Positions 1 to 5,812 are shown, numbered from the stretch's first letter. The stretch is 6,620 nt of DNA from Methylococcaceae bacterium NSP1-2 (GCA_002256685.1 NQJH01000096.1:1-6620); one strand, 5' to 3'. Notes: generated by a model not told the origin, from the sequence alone. Numbers and translations: made by a program.

Positions 1-80
1 GCTCTGTGTTCAAAACATTGCAAATGACCGCGTATCCTGTGTGCAAGTAATTTATCTTATTTCCCCCAGAGGCAATTTTT

Positions 81-1040
81 ATGACTACGCTAGACAACCC
101 CGACGTACTCAATCGTTTACTGGAAAATGGTTTATATTATGAATATACGCAAGCCGCAGACCCTATTGGATCTGGGTTTATCTCGCAAATTCCGTATACC
201 GAATTCGGTAGTGAACTGCATGAAACAGGCGGCACTCGAATTATCCCACTGGATATAAGCGAACAATTAGGCTGTGAAAAACCAGCCACCAGTCCCGCGC
301 TTTGTGCGAATTTTGTGCGTATATTGGCTGAAGAAACTTTAGTGACAAATTTTAATGCGACCTCGCAAATATTTTATGTCATGAAAGGCAGTGGACACAC
401 TCAGTTTGATGACATAGACATTCCGTGGAAAACGGGTGATTTTGTCGTATTGCCTGTCGGTAAGGAAACGCGCCATTTTGCGGCGACTGATGCTACGTTT
501 TACTTAGTTCATGATGAACCACTGTTACGCTACTTGGGGGTTAAGGCGACTATTCAACGTTTTAAACCAACACTTTATACCTCGGAAGACTCACTACGCG
601 AATTGGATAAAGCGAGGCAAGAAGCGAATAGGGTGAACCGAAACCGCATTAGTGTGTTACTTGCTAATAAGGAAATGGATCAAACTTTAACGGTGACACA
701 CACACTTTGGGCTATGCTCGGCATATTGCCTAAGAATGCAGTGCAGTTACCGCACCGACATCAATCAGTGGCTCTGGATTTAATTTTGGATTGTGACGCG
801 GGGTGTTATACGCTGGTTGGCACACAAATTTCTGCACAAGGGAAAATAATCAACCCGATTCGAGTAGATTGGAAACCCTATTCAGCGTTTATAACGCCGC
901 CTGGTCACTGGCACGCTCACTATAATGAATCCGCTAGTGATGCGCATTTATTACCCATGCAAGATGCAGGATTGCAAACTTACTTGAGAAGTTTAGACAT
1001 CAAATTTGTACTGCCGAATGGGGAAACTTCCATACTATAA
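81..1040 (+). CDS. Bicupin protein, gentisate 1,2-dioxygenase-like (substrate unknown)
   Basis: This 319-residue soluble protein reads as two cupin beta-barrels joined by a charged linker. The first barrel (about residues 90-148) has the pattern 'QIFYVMKGSG' followed by 'KTGDFVVLPVG' and H132, but the usual paired histidines of cupin motif 1 are absent (N92, A93 and T94 lie there). The second barrel (about 205-285) keeps H225 and H227 in 'LPHRHQ', and H276/H278/H280 in 'PPGHWHAH', so the metal site, if any, is in the C-terminal half. Bicupins of the gentisate/1-hydroxy-2-naphthoate dioxygenase type use a similar three-histidine Fe(II) site, but the resemblance is only at fold and motif level, so a dioxygenase role is inference. 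No signal peptide or membrane segment is visible. The ATG at 81 follows an AGAGG sequence at a suitable distance. No neighbour indicates a pathway; the gene appears to stand alone. It could instead be a non-enzymatic or sugar-binding cupin. Confidence 0.75.
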   Translation: MTTLDNPDVLNRLLENGLYYEYTQAADPIGSGFISQIPYTEFGSELHETGGTRIIPLDISEQLGCEKPATSPALCANFVRILAEETLVTNFNATSQIFYVMKGSGHTQFDDIDIPWKTGDFVVLPVGKETRHFAATDATFYLVHDEPLLRYLGVKATIQRFKPTLYTSEDSLRELDKARQEANRVNRNRISVLLANKEMDQTLTVTHTLWAMLGILPKNAVQLPHRHQSVALDLILDCDAGCYTLVGTQISAQGKIINPIRVDWKPYSAFITPPGHWHAHYNESASDAHLLPMQDAGLQTYLRSLDIKFVLPNGETSIL

Positions 1041-1296
1041 AATTACCTTCGGTTAAGCGAACAGTGTAGGTTTGGCTCGCTGCTTTATTCCAGACATGCA
1101 ACAAGCCGAACGTAAAAAAGGACGTAAAACGTATCAATGCTTTCATAGATAAGCATGAATCGTTGCTTTTAAAACTGGTAAAATGAACATTGAATCTGTT
1201 TGGCTCGATAAAGCGTTTGTGTTGTTGCTACACAAAATAGTGCTTGTTTTTTATCAAGAAGTTATTATTTGAATTTAAATTTTCAGAGAAAAGAAT

Positions 1297-1722
1297 ATGT
1301 CACTGTTTACACTTGTTTATGTAAGCGTAGCCACTAAAGAAATGAATGACGATGATTTACTTTCGTTACTTGAACAATCAAGAACCTTTAATAAAGCAAA
1401 TGGTCTTACGGGTTTATTGCTTTACAAAGAAAGATTTTTTATTCAAGTCTTGGAAGGCGAGGAAAGTATAATCGATGCTTTATTTGAGCGAATTAAGGCG
1501 GATACTCGACATTTCAATGTATTATTGATACTAAAAAACCCGATTATAGAACGCGATTTTGAACAATGGGCAATGGGCTTTAAATCACCCAATTTAGATA
1601 AGTTAAAGAAAATACCCGGCTTTTCAAATTATATGCTATTGGATCCTTCCGATACTTTAGATGAATACTCGGTAATATTTGAAAGCGAAATAAAAAGCTT
1701 GTTACACCTGTTTCAAAAGTAA
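1297..1722 (+). CDS. Short BLUF-domain blue-light photoreceptor
   Basis: A 141-residue protein made of one BLUF (flavin-binding blue-light sensing) domain plus a short C-terminal helical tail. The flavin-pocket residues fall where they do in the cyanobacterial short BLUF protein PixD/Slr1694: Y8 in 'LVYVSVA', N32 before 'ANGLTGLLLY', Q50 in 'FFIQVLEGE', and W91 and M93 in 'QWAMGF'. Light is known to rearrange the Tyr-Gln hydrogen-bond network around FAD in this family. No EAL, GGDEF, cyclase or DNA-binding domain is fused, so output would be through a partner protein or oligomer change. Residues from about 100 to 141 should form the two C-terminal helices that short BLUF proteins use for oligomerisation. 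The ATG at 1297 is preceded by a purine-rich 'AGAGAAAAG' stretch. The gene is followed directly by a palindromic repeat, and no adjacent gene is an obvious partner. The family call is secure; the signalling role is unknown. Confidence 0.93.
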   Translation: MSLFTLVYVSVATKEMNDDDLLSLLEQSRTFNKANGLTGLLLYKERFFIQVLEGEESIIDALFERIKADTRHFNVLLILKNPIIERDFEQWAMGFKSPNLDKLKKIPGFSNYMLLDPSDTLDEYSVIFESEIKSLLHLFQK

Positions 1723-1735
1723 ACCCTATTTTATA

Positions 1736-1802
1736 GTTCCCACGCTCCAGCTTGGGAATTCATCCAGTAACGCTCCAGCGTTGCATGACGCTGGAGCGTC
1801 AC
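1736..1802. repeat. Composite palindromic repeat (two hairpins with a shared core)
   Basis: Two adjacent inverted repeats lie 14 bases after the BLUF stop codon. The first pairs TTCCCA (1737-1742) with TGGGAA (1753-1758). The second is a perfect 12-bp stem, ACGCTCCAGCGT (1770-1781) with ACGCTGGAGCGT (1788-1799), around the loop TGCATG. The 9-mer CGCTCCAGC occurs at 1743-1751 and 1771-1779, and its reverse complement at 1790-1798, so both hairpins derive from one motif. The layout looks like a dispersed extragenic palindrome. It could also help end transcription after the BLUF gene, although no T-tract follows the stem. That it is multicopy in the genome is inference. Confidence 0.75.
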
Positions 1803-1821
1803 CTATTAGGTACAACACACT

Positions 1822-2103
1822 ATGAAAGACAAACAAGAACAATTAGCACAACTGGTTGCGGCATTAGCAAAACATTCACAGAAAGCTACTTATACCGCTG
1901 TTGCGGGGGTTGTGGGCTTGCCCGCTCGGACGGTAATGAACGCATTACTTAAAGATCCGCAAGGCGAGTGGGTTGTCGCTAAGGCGAGTCATCAACCCAC
2001 TGGCTATTCCACAAATCAGTTGCGTCCACAACTTAAGACTAACTCTTCGGTCATCTCATCTGCCGCTGTATTAGCTTCTTGGTGGGAAAAGCACCTGTCG
2101 TGA
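1822..2103 (+). CDS. Conserved-looking 93-residue protein with winged-helix-like segment, function unknown
   Basis: I do not recognise a named family with confidence. Residues 3-18 form an amphipathic helix. Residues 23-43 ('TYTAVAGVVGLPARTVMNALL') have the spacing of a helix-turn-helix, and 'WVVAKASHQPTGY' (50-62) could be a following wing or strand pair. The order TY..VA..GLPARTV..AL, then a V-V strand, then a TGY motif recalls the C-terminal DNA-binding domain of O6-alkylguanine alkyltransferases and alkyltransferase-like proteins. However, the PCHR-type active-site segment is missing and the protein has no cysteine at all. The C-terminus (75-92) is another probable helix. The ATG at 1822 has only a weak AGG (1808-1810) upstream and begins 23 bases after the 12-bp hairpin stem. 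The gene ends 46 bases before lipB on the same strand and may be co-transcribed with it. Coding is supported by the ordered protein pattern and by filling the gap; function is open. Confidence 0.65.
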   Translation: MKDKQEQLAQLVAALAKHSQKATYTAVAGVVGLPARTVMNALLKDPQGEWVVAKASHQPTGYSTNQLRPQLKTNSSVISSAAVLASWWEKHLS

Positions 2104-2149
2104 GCAACGTAAACTCGGTTGCCACTTTTAGCAAACCAACATAAAGTAC

Positions 2150-2758
2150 ATGCCCGTAACCGTTCGTCACTTAGGCTTGCAAGACTATCAAACTGTCTGG
2201 CAAGCCATGCAGGATTTCACTTTACAGCGTCACGACGACACGCCTGATGAACTGTGGATAGTCGAACACCCCGCTGTTTACACGCTAGGCTTAAACGGCA
2301 AGCGTGAACATCTACTTAATATTGGCGACATTCCTGTTATTCACTCTGATCGAGGCGGACAAGTCACCTACCATGCACAAGGGCAAGTGATTATTTACAC
2401 CCTGCTGGATATTAAACGACTTAATATTAACATTCGCCAATTAGTCAGTTTGTTAGAACAGGCAATGATTGACACCTTAGCCTTTTACGGTATCGTAGCA
2501 ATTGCCAAAGCCGATGCACCGGGGGTTTATGTGCAGGGCAAAAAAATTGGTTCTATCGGTATACGCATAAAAAATTCGTGCAGTTATCACGGTTTAAGTT
2601 TCAATAATGCTATGGATTTGACTCCGTTTAACTTCATTAATCCCTGTGGGTACAAAGACTTAAAGGTCACCCAACTCGCTGACTTAGGCGTAATTATTAA
2701 CACTACTGAGCTTGCCTCGTTTATGAGTCAGGCAATTATCACGGCACTCGACACATGA
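2150..2758 (+). CDS. lipB: Octanoyl-[acyl-carrier-protein]:protein N-octanoyltransferase LipB
   Basis: LipB moves octanoate from acyl carrier protein to the target lysine of lipoyl domains (pyruvate and 2-oxoglutarate dehydrogenases, glycine cleavage H protein), the first step of de novo lipoate assembly in the cytoplasm. The 202 residues match the family's usual length. The signature 'RGGQVTYH' is at 68-75, the catalytic lysine is K132 in 'KKIGSIGIRI', and the acyl-accepting cysteine is C166 in 'INPCGYKDL'. One departure is seen: the near-invariant HGPGQ after the RGGQ motif reads HAQGQ (75-79). The ATG at 2150 has no good Shine-Dalgarno sequence, but it sits correctly before the family's N-terminal 'VRHLGLQDYQ' segment. 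The stop overlaps the lipA start in an ATGA, so the two genes should be translationally coupled. Identification is firm. Confidence 0.97.
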   Translation: MPVTVRHLGLQDYQTVWQAMQDFTLQRHDDTPDELWIVEHPAVYTLGLNGKREHLLNIGDIPVIHSDRGGQVTYHAQGQVIIYTLLDIKRLNINIRQLVSLLEQAMIDTLAFYGIVAIAKADAPGVYVQGKKIGSIGIRIKNSCSYHGLSFNNAMDLTPFNFINPCGYKDLKVTQLADLGVIINTTELASFMSQAIITALDT

Positions 2759-3711
2759 CTTATTCAGCTCCTTCTCGTTCTACTCCTGAATCACACCAGC
2801 GCAACACTGAAAAACTGGCAAAAATTCCGATAAAAGTTGAAGTCACCGACACGGTACTGCGCAAACCTGACTGGATACGCATTAAATTATCGGCGAGTGA
2901 GGAAATTACCCGCATTAAACAAATCATGCGTGAACGTAATTTACACAGCGTTTGTGAAGAAGCCGCTTGCCCCAATTTATCCGAATGTTTTCAACACGGC
3001 ACCGCGACCTTCATGATTATGGGTGATTTATGCACCCGTCGCTGTCCGTTTTGTGATGTGGCGCATGGTAAACCGTTGCCATTGGATAAAAATGAACCCG
3101 AACACCTAGCCGATGCGATACAAGCAATGGCACTCAAATATGTGGTCATCACTTCCGTTGATAGAGATGATTTAAGAGACGGGGGCGCGGGGCATTTTGC
3201 TGACTGTATTCAACAAATTCGCTTAAAAACGCCGCAGACTAAAATAGAAATTTTAGTACCCGATTTTCGCGGGCGCATAGAAAAAGCCGTTGCCATTCTT
3301 GCGGAACAACCTTGTGATGTATTCAATCACAACTTAGAAACTGTACCGCGTTTATACAAACAAATCCGTCCAGGTGCGGATTACCAAGGTTCATTAGAAT
3401 TACTAAGCCAATACGGGGCTTGTCATTCACAAACCCCGACTAAATCAGGACTCATGCTTGGAGTCGGCGAACGCCCAGAAGAAATCCAGCAAGTGATGCA
3501 AGATTTAAGAACGGCAGGTTGCACCATGCTAACCTTAGGGCAGTATCTGCAACCCAGCAAAGCCCACACGCCAGTGCAAGAGTACATTACTCCAGCCCAG
3601 TTCGATGAATATGGCGCGATTGCAAAAAGCTTAGGTTTTAAACAAGTCGCCAGTGCGCCAATGGTGAGATCGTCTTATCATGCGGATATTCAGGCTAGCC
3701 AGTTGGTTTAA
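2755..3711 (+). CDS. lipA: Lipoyl synthase LipA (radical SAM)
   Basis: LipA inserts two sulfur atoms at C6 and C8 of protein-bound octanoyl groups to complete the lipoyl cofactor. The protein is 318 residues, the expected size. The auxiliary [4Fe-4S] cluster, which is consumed as sulfur donor, is held by C67, C72 and C78 ('CEEAACPNLSEC'). The radical-SAM cluster is held by C93, C97 and C100 ('CTRRCPFC'). The C-terminal 'RSSYHA' (305-310) supplies the serine ligand of the auxiliary cluster. Other landmarks are 'VTSVDRDDL'-type residues 131-140, 'VFNHNLETV' (189-197), 'PTKSGLMLGVGE' (228-239) and 'TLGQYLQPS' (260-268). The start ATG lies inside the lipB stop (ATGA) without its own ribosome binding site, pointing to coupled translation. 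The N-terminal 25 residues are polar and less conserved. All key residues are intact. Confidence 0.98.
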   Translation: MTYSAPSRSTPESHQRNTEKLAKIPIKVEVTDTVLRKPDWIRIKLSASEEITRIKQIMRERNLHSVCEEAACPNLSECFQHGTATFMIMGDLCTRRCPFCDVAHGKPLPLDKNEPEHLADAIQAMALKYVVITSVDRDDLRDGGAGHFADCIQQIRLKTPQTKIEILVPDFRGRIEKAVAILAEQPCDVFNHNLETVPRLYKQIRPGADYQGSLELLSQYGACHSQTPTKSGLMLGVGERPEEIQQVMQDLRTAGCTMLTLGQYLQPSKAHTPVQEYITPAQFDEYGAIAKSLGFKQVASAPMVRSSYHADIQASQLV

Positions 3712-3718
3712 TCCACGG

Positions 3719-3724
3719 TAGGAG
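3719..3724 (+). promoter_or_regulatory. Strong ribosome binding site TAGGAG after lipA
   Basis: TAGGAG ends five bases before the ATG at 3730 and lies eight bases after the lipA stop. It is the best Shine-Dalgarno sequence in the lipA-deacetylase gap, and the deacetylase ATG at 3804 has none. It therefore argues that ribosomes enter at 3730 rather than at 3759 or 3804. Confidence 0.6.
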
Positions 3725-3729
3725 TCTTA

Positions 3730-3807
3730 ATGCAACAGGAGTCCAATAGCTTCAGCTATTGGCGTGTTACTTTAATAGCAATGATTCATCACGTTTGCTT
3801 GATATGA
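3730..3807 (+). CDS. Possible 25-residue leader peptide ORF, coupled to the deacetylase
   Basis: A short ORF of 25 codons starts at an ATG placed five bases after TAGGAG, and its TGA (3805-3807) overlaps the deacetylase ATG (3804-3806) as ATGA. The peptide begins MQQESNSFSYWR and ends in a hydrophobic stretch, with no recognisable family. A hairpin repeat lies inside it (codons 4-12). Two readings fit: a real leader whose translation delivers ribosomes to the deacetylase start, or the original 5' end of the deacetylase gene thrown out of frame by insertion of the hairpin (the frames differ by two). The sequence shows the signals; translation of the peptide is inference. Confidence 0.4.
   Translation: MQQESNSFSYWRVTLIAMIHHVCLI
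3738..3764. repeat. Hairpin repeat, copy 1 (upstream of the deacetylase)
   Basis: CCAATAGC (3743-3750) pairs with GCTATTGG (3755-3762) around the loop TTCA, preceded by GGAGT. The left arm GGAGTCCAATAGCT is identical to that of the hairpin at 4621-4650, but the right outer arm is lost here (CG instead of ACTCC), so this copy is a decayed or partial palindrome. It lies within the leader ORF, between the ribosome binding site and the deacetylase start. Confidence 0.7.
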
Positions 3808-4574
3808 CCTATTACTCAACCCGCTTGTGTCTCATAATAGCCGTCAGTATTATTGCGTTGTTGCACTGGTTTTTCGCACTCACACTGTGGTGGCTAATAT
3901 TACCCAGTGTTATTTATTTGGCATTGATTATTTACGGTTCATCGGTTATTCAAGCCAATTTTTTCGCCCCCGCTTATTGTGCTGCTAACAGCGCAGAAAA
4001 AATCATTGCCCTGTCATTTGACGATGGTCCACATAAAGAATACACCCCAAAGGTACTTTCGCTATTAGCCCAGCACCATGCGACTGCCACTTTTTTTGTC
4101 ATTGGAAAAAATATTCACGGCAATGAAAGCCTGTTAAAACAAATAATTGCAGAGGGACATAGCATTGGCAATCACAGTTACACACATGGTTTTTTTATCG
4201 ATTTTAAAAATGTGCAGGGCTTTAAGGATGAGCTAAACCAAACCGCAGAGCTGGTTTTTAGTATCATCGGCAAACGCATGAAGTTATTTCGCCCACCTTA
4301 TGGAGTGACTACACCTAATCTTGCCAAAGCGGCAAAGTTATTGGATTACTCTATCATCGGCTGGAATATTCGCTCACTCGATACCACTAATGATACGGTA
4401 GAAATCATCACTCAGCGGGTACAAACACAAATAAAATCGGGGGCTATTATTTTGTTTCACGATACCTCGGCTAAAACCATTGAAGCATTAAAACAAACAC
4501 TTAATTTTGCACAAGAAAATGGCTATAAAATAGTCAATGTGGAGCAGCTTTTAAAGATTAAAGCCTATGAATAA
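3804..4574 (+). CDS. Membrane-anchored NodB-family polysaccharide deacetylase
   Basis: The 256-residue protein has an N-terminal hydrophobic block (about 8-46) that looks like two closely spaced membrane segments, then a complete NodB carbohydrate-esterase family 4 domain. Its motifs are SFDDGP (71-76; D73 catalytic base, D74 metal ligand), NHSYTH (123-128; H124 and H128 metal ligands), RPPY (163-166) and LFHD (217-220; H219). Such enzymes remove N- or O-acetyl groups from glycans such as peptidoglycan, chitin-like oligomers or exopolysaccharide; the substrate cannot be told from sequence. With two membrane segments both ends would lie on the same side, so the side of the catalytic domain is uncertain. 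I chose the ATG at 3804 over the upstream in-frame TTG at 3759 because the TTG lies inside a hairpin repeat and adds only polar residues. There is no Shine-Dalgarno at 3804, and translation may depend on the overlapping leader ORF. The gene starts 92 bases after lipA and may share its transcript. Confidence 0.9.
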   Translation: MTYYSTRLCLIIAVSIIALLHWFFALTLWWLILPSVIYLALIIYGSSVIQANFFAPAYCAANSAEKIIALSFDDGPHKEYTPKVLSLLAQHHATATFFVIGKNIHGNESLLKQIIAEGHSIGNHSYTHGFFIDFKNVQGFKDELNQTAELVFSIIGKRMKLFRPPYGVTTPNLAKAAKLLDYSIIGWNIRSLDTTNDTVEIITQRVQTQIKSGAIILFHDTSAKTIEALKQTLNFAQENGYKIVNVEQLLKIKAYE

Positions 4575-4620
4575 CTGGAGGGTGGTCTGTGGTGTAGTAA
4601 GGTATCTGTAGGGTAAAGTC

Positions 4621-4650
4621 GGAGTCCAATAGCTAAAGCTATTGGACTCC
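4621..4650. repeat. Perfect hairpin repeat, copy 2 (between convergent operons)
   Basis: GGAGTCCAATAGCT (4621-4634) is followed after AA by its exact reverse complement AGCTATTGGACTCC (4637-4650), giving a 13-bp stem with a TAAA tetraloop. It sits in the 93-base gap between the deacetylase stop and the ybeD stop, where a bidirectional terminator would be expected. Neither side has a T-tract, so a classical intrinsic terminator is not shown. Its left arm is shared with the hairpin at 3738-3764. Confidence 0.85.
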
Positions 4651-4667
4651 TGTAATGAATTGCGTAC

Positions 4668-4970
4668 TTATAAAGACATTAAAACGTGCGGATGATCGGT
4701 TAAATCTTGATAAATTGCGTCTAGCTGTTTTTTGCTAGTGGCTTCGATGATGACAGTCACGGAAATAAAATTACCGTCTTTACTAAGACGAGTTTTTACG
4801 GCTGTTTCATCAACGGCTAACACATGGCGACGGACAATTTCTGTGACCACAACATGCAGTTCTACATCCGCCTTGCCCATTGCTTTAACGGGAAACTCGC
4901 AAGGGAATTCAAAAAGGGTTTCTTCGCTCGCTTCAGCCCCACTGGTGTGAGGAACGTTTTCTTCGCTCAT
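4668..4970 (-). CDS. ybeD: YbeD family protein (DUF493)
   Basis: A 100-residue small protein of the YbeD/DUF493 family, whose E. coli member has an ACT-like alpha/beta fold and no settled function. Family pattern is seen in 'FEFPCEFPVKAMGKA' (20-34), 'VTEIVRRHV' (42-50) and 'RLSKDGNFISVTVIIEATSKKQLDAIYQDL' (segments of 61-90), ending in 'HPHVLMSL'. The first 15 or so residues are an acidic, Ser/Glu-rich extension compared with the E. coli protein. The ATG (4970-4968) overlaps the dat stop as ATGA and has no ribosome binding site of its own, so it should be translated by coupling from dat. In many gammaproteobacteria this gene lies directly before lipB on the same strand; here it converges on the lip genes instead. 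A role linked to lipoylation has been suggested from that context only. Confidence 0.93.
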   Translation of the reverse strand: MSEENVPHTSGAEASEETLFEFPCEFPVKAMGKADVELHVVVTEIVRRHVLAVDETAVKTRLSKDGNFISVTVIIEATSKKQLDAIYQDLTDHPHVLMSL

Positions 4971-5812
4971 AATAGAGATTTTTTGTAGGCTTGAAAAATA
5001 GAATTCATGGTGTGCCAGACCGCGCCGACTTTACCATCTGCAACAGGATTACCATCAAGTTCAACCACAGGAACGATTTCGCGGGTTGAGCTAGTCACCC
5101 AGATTTCACTCGCTGTTTTTAATGCCGCTAAGGAAATAGTATCTTCGCGATACGCAATATTATTTTTTTCAGCCAGTTCTAAAATCACATCACGCGTAAT
5201 ACCAGCGAGGATGCTATTACTTTTAGGCGGTGTAATTAATACGCCATCAATCACAGCAAACACGTTACTTGCCGCGCCTTCGGTAACAAAACCATCACGA
5301 TTAATCAAAAGGGCTTCAGCACAATCGTGGTCTACCGCTTCTTGACGGTGTAATAAATGCGCTAATAAAGCGATAGCTTTAATATTACAAAATTTCCAGC
5401 GACTATCATCGAGGGTAATGGCTTTAACGCCCGTTTCAAGCCCAGCAAACGGCACAATATTGTTACACATCGCAAAAATAGTGGGCGGTGTGTTTTCTGG
5501 AAACGCATGGTCGCGTTTAGGTGCAACACCTCGCGTTATCTGCAAATAAATGTATTGATTTTGGCTAGCATCTATCAGTGGCTTAAAAATATCCAGCCAT
5601 TGTTCAGTACTGTAAGGATTAACCATACGAATACCCGCTAGACTCGCTGTGAGTCTATCCACATGAGCTTGAAAATGAAATAACTGCCCAAAATAACAGG
5701 GAATAACTTCATAAACACCGTCGCCAAATAAAAATCCGCGATCCATAACTGATACTTTGGCTTCATCCAAAGGTAAATATTGTCCATTCAAATAGACGGT
5801 TTTATTTGTCAT
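4967..5812 (-). CDS. dat: D-amino acid (D-alanine) aminotransferase, class IV PLP enzyme
   Basis: This 281-residue PLP enzyme of fold type IV exchanges amino groups between D-amino acids and 2-keto acids, typically D-alanine + 2-oxoglutarate to pyruvate + D-glutamate. Seen features: 'DRGFLFGDGVYEVI' (24-37, with Y34), the D-enzyme motif 'GVAPKRDHAFP' (95-105, where an Arg and a His bind the substrate carboxylate in the Bacillus enzyme), the PLP lysine K145 in 'CNIKAIALLAHLL', E178 in 'TEGAASNVF', and the phosphate-loop region 'GITRD' (204-208) and 'TSSTRE' (240-245). Branched-chain aminotransferase and aminodeoxychorismate lyase share this fold, but the RDHAFP motif favours the D-amino acid enzyme. 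The ATG (5812-5810) has a GGAG seven bases upstream inside dacA, and the two genes overlap by 11 bases. Next to a D,D-carboxypeptidase it may recycle released D-alanine or supply D-glutamate for the cell wall (inference). Confidence 0.92.
   Translation of the reverse strand: MTNKTVYLNGQYLPLDEAKVSVMDRGFLFGDGVYEVIPCYFGQLFHFQAHVDRLTASLAGIRMVNPYSTEQWLDIFKPLIDASQNQYIYLQITRGVAPKRDHAFPENTPPTIFAMCNNIVPFAGLETGVKAITLDDSRWKFCNIKAIALLAHLLHRQEAVDHDCAEALLINRDGFVTEGAASNVFAVIDGVLITPPKSNSILAGITRDVILELAEKNNIAYREDTISLAALKTASEIWVTSSTREIVPVVELDGNPVADGKVGAVWHTMNSIFQAYKKSLL

Noticed and set aside
24..50. Eight-codon ORF before the cupin gene as an attenuator-type leader
   Set aside because: No ribosome binding site, no regulatory amino acid run, and no competing hairpins seen; chance is sufficient.
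1752..1952. 66-codon plus-strand ORF across the palindrome
   Set aside because: It starts within the repeat, is rich in Arg, Cys and Gly without a domain pattern, and overlaps the better-supported 93-residue gene in another frame.
2104..2122. GCAAC/GTTGC hairpin before lipB
   Set aside because: Only a five-base stem with a nine-base loop; not distinguishable from chance.
2760..2975. 71-codon minus-strand ORF inside lipA
   Set aside because: It is the antisense shadow of the intact lipA N-terminus, with no protein features of its own.
3759..3803. TTG start giving a 15-residue longer deacetylase
   Set aside because: The TTG lies in the right arm of a hairpin repeat, lacks a ribosome binding site, and adds only polar residues ahead of the natural hydrophobic N-terminus that begins after the ATG at 3804.
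4621..4650. Classical rho-independent terminator
   Set aside because: The stem is perfect, but no run of T follows on either strand, so I list it as a repeat with only possible terminator function.
4732..4950. 72-codon plus-strand ORF opposite ybeD
   Set aside because: Antisense shadow of ybeD, low-complexity Ser/Thr composition.
5007..5345. 112-codon plus-strand ORF inside dat
   Set aside because: Ser/Thr-rich antisense shadow of dat; the dat frame carries all the catalytic residues.
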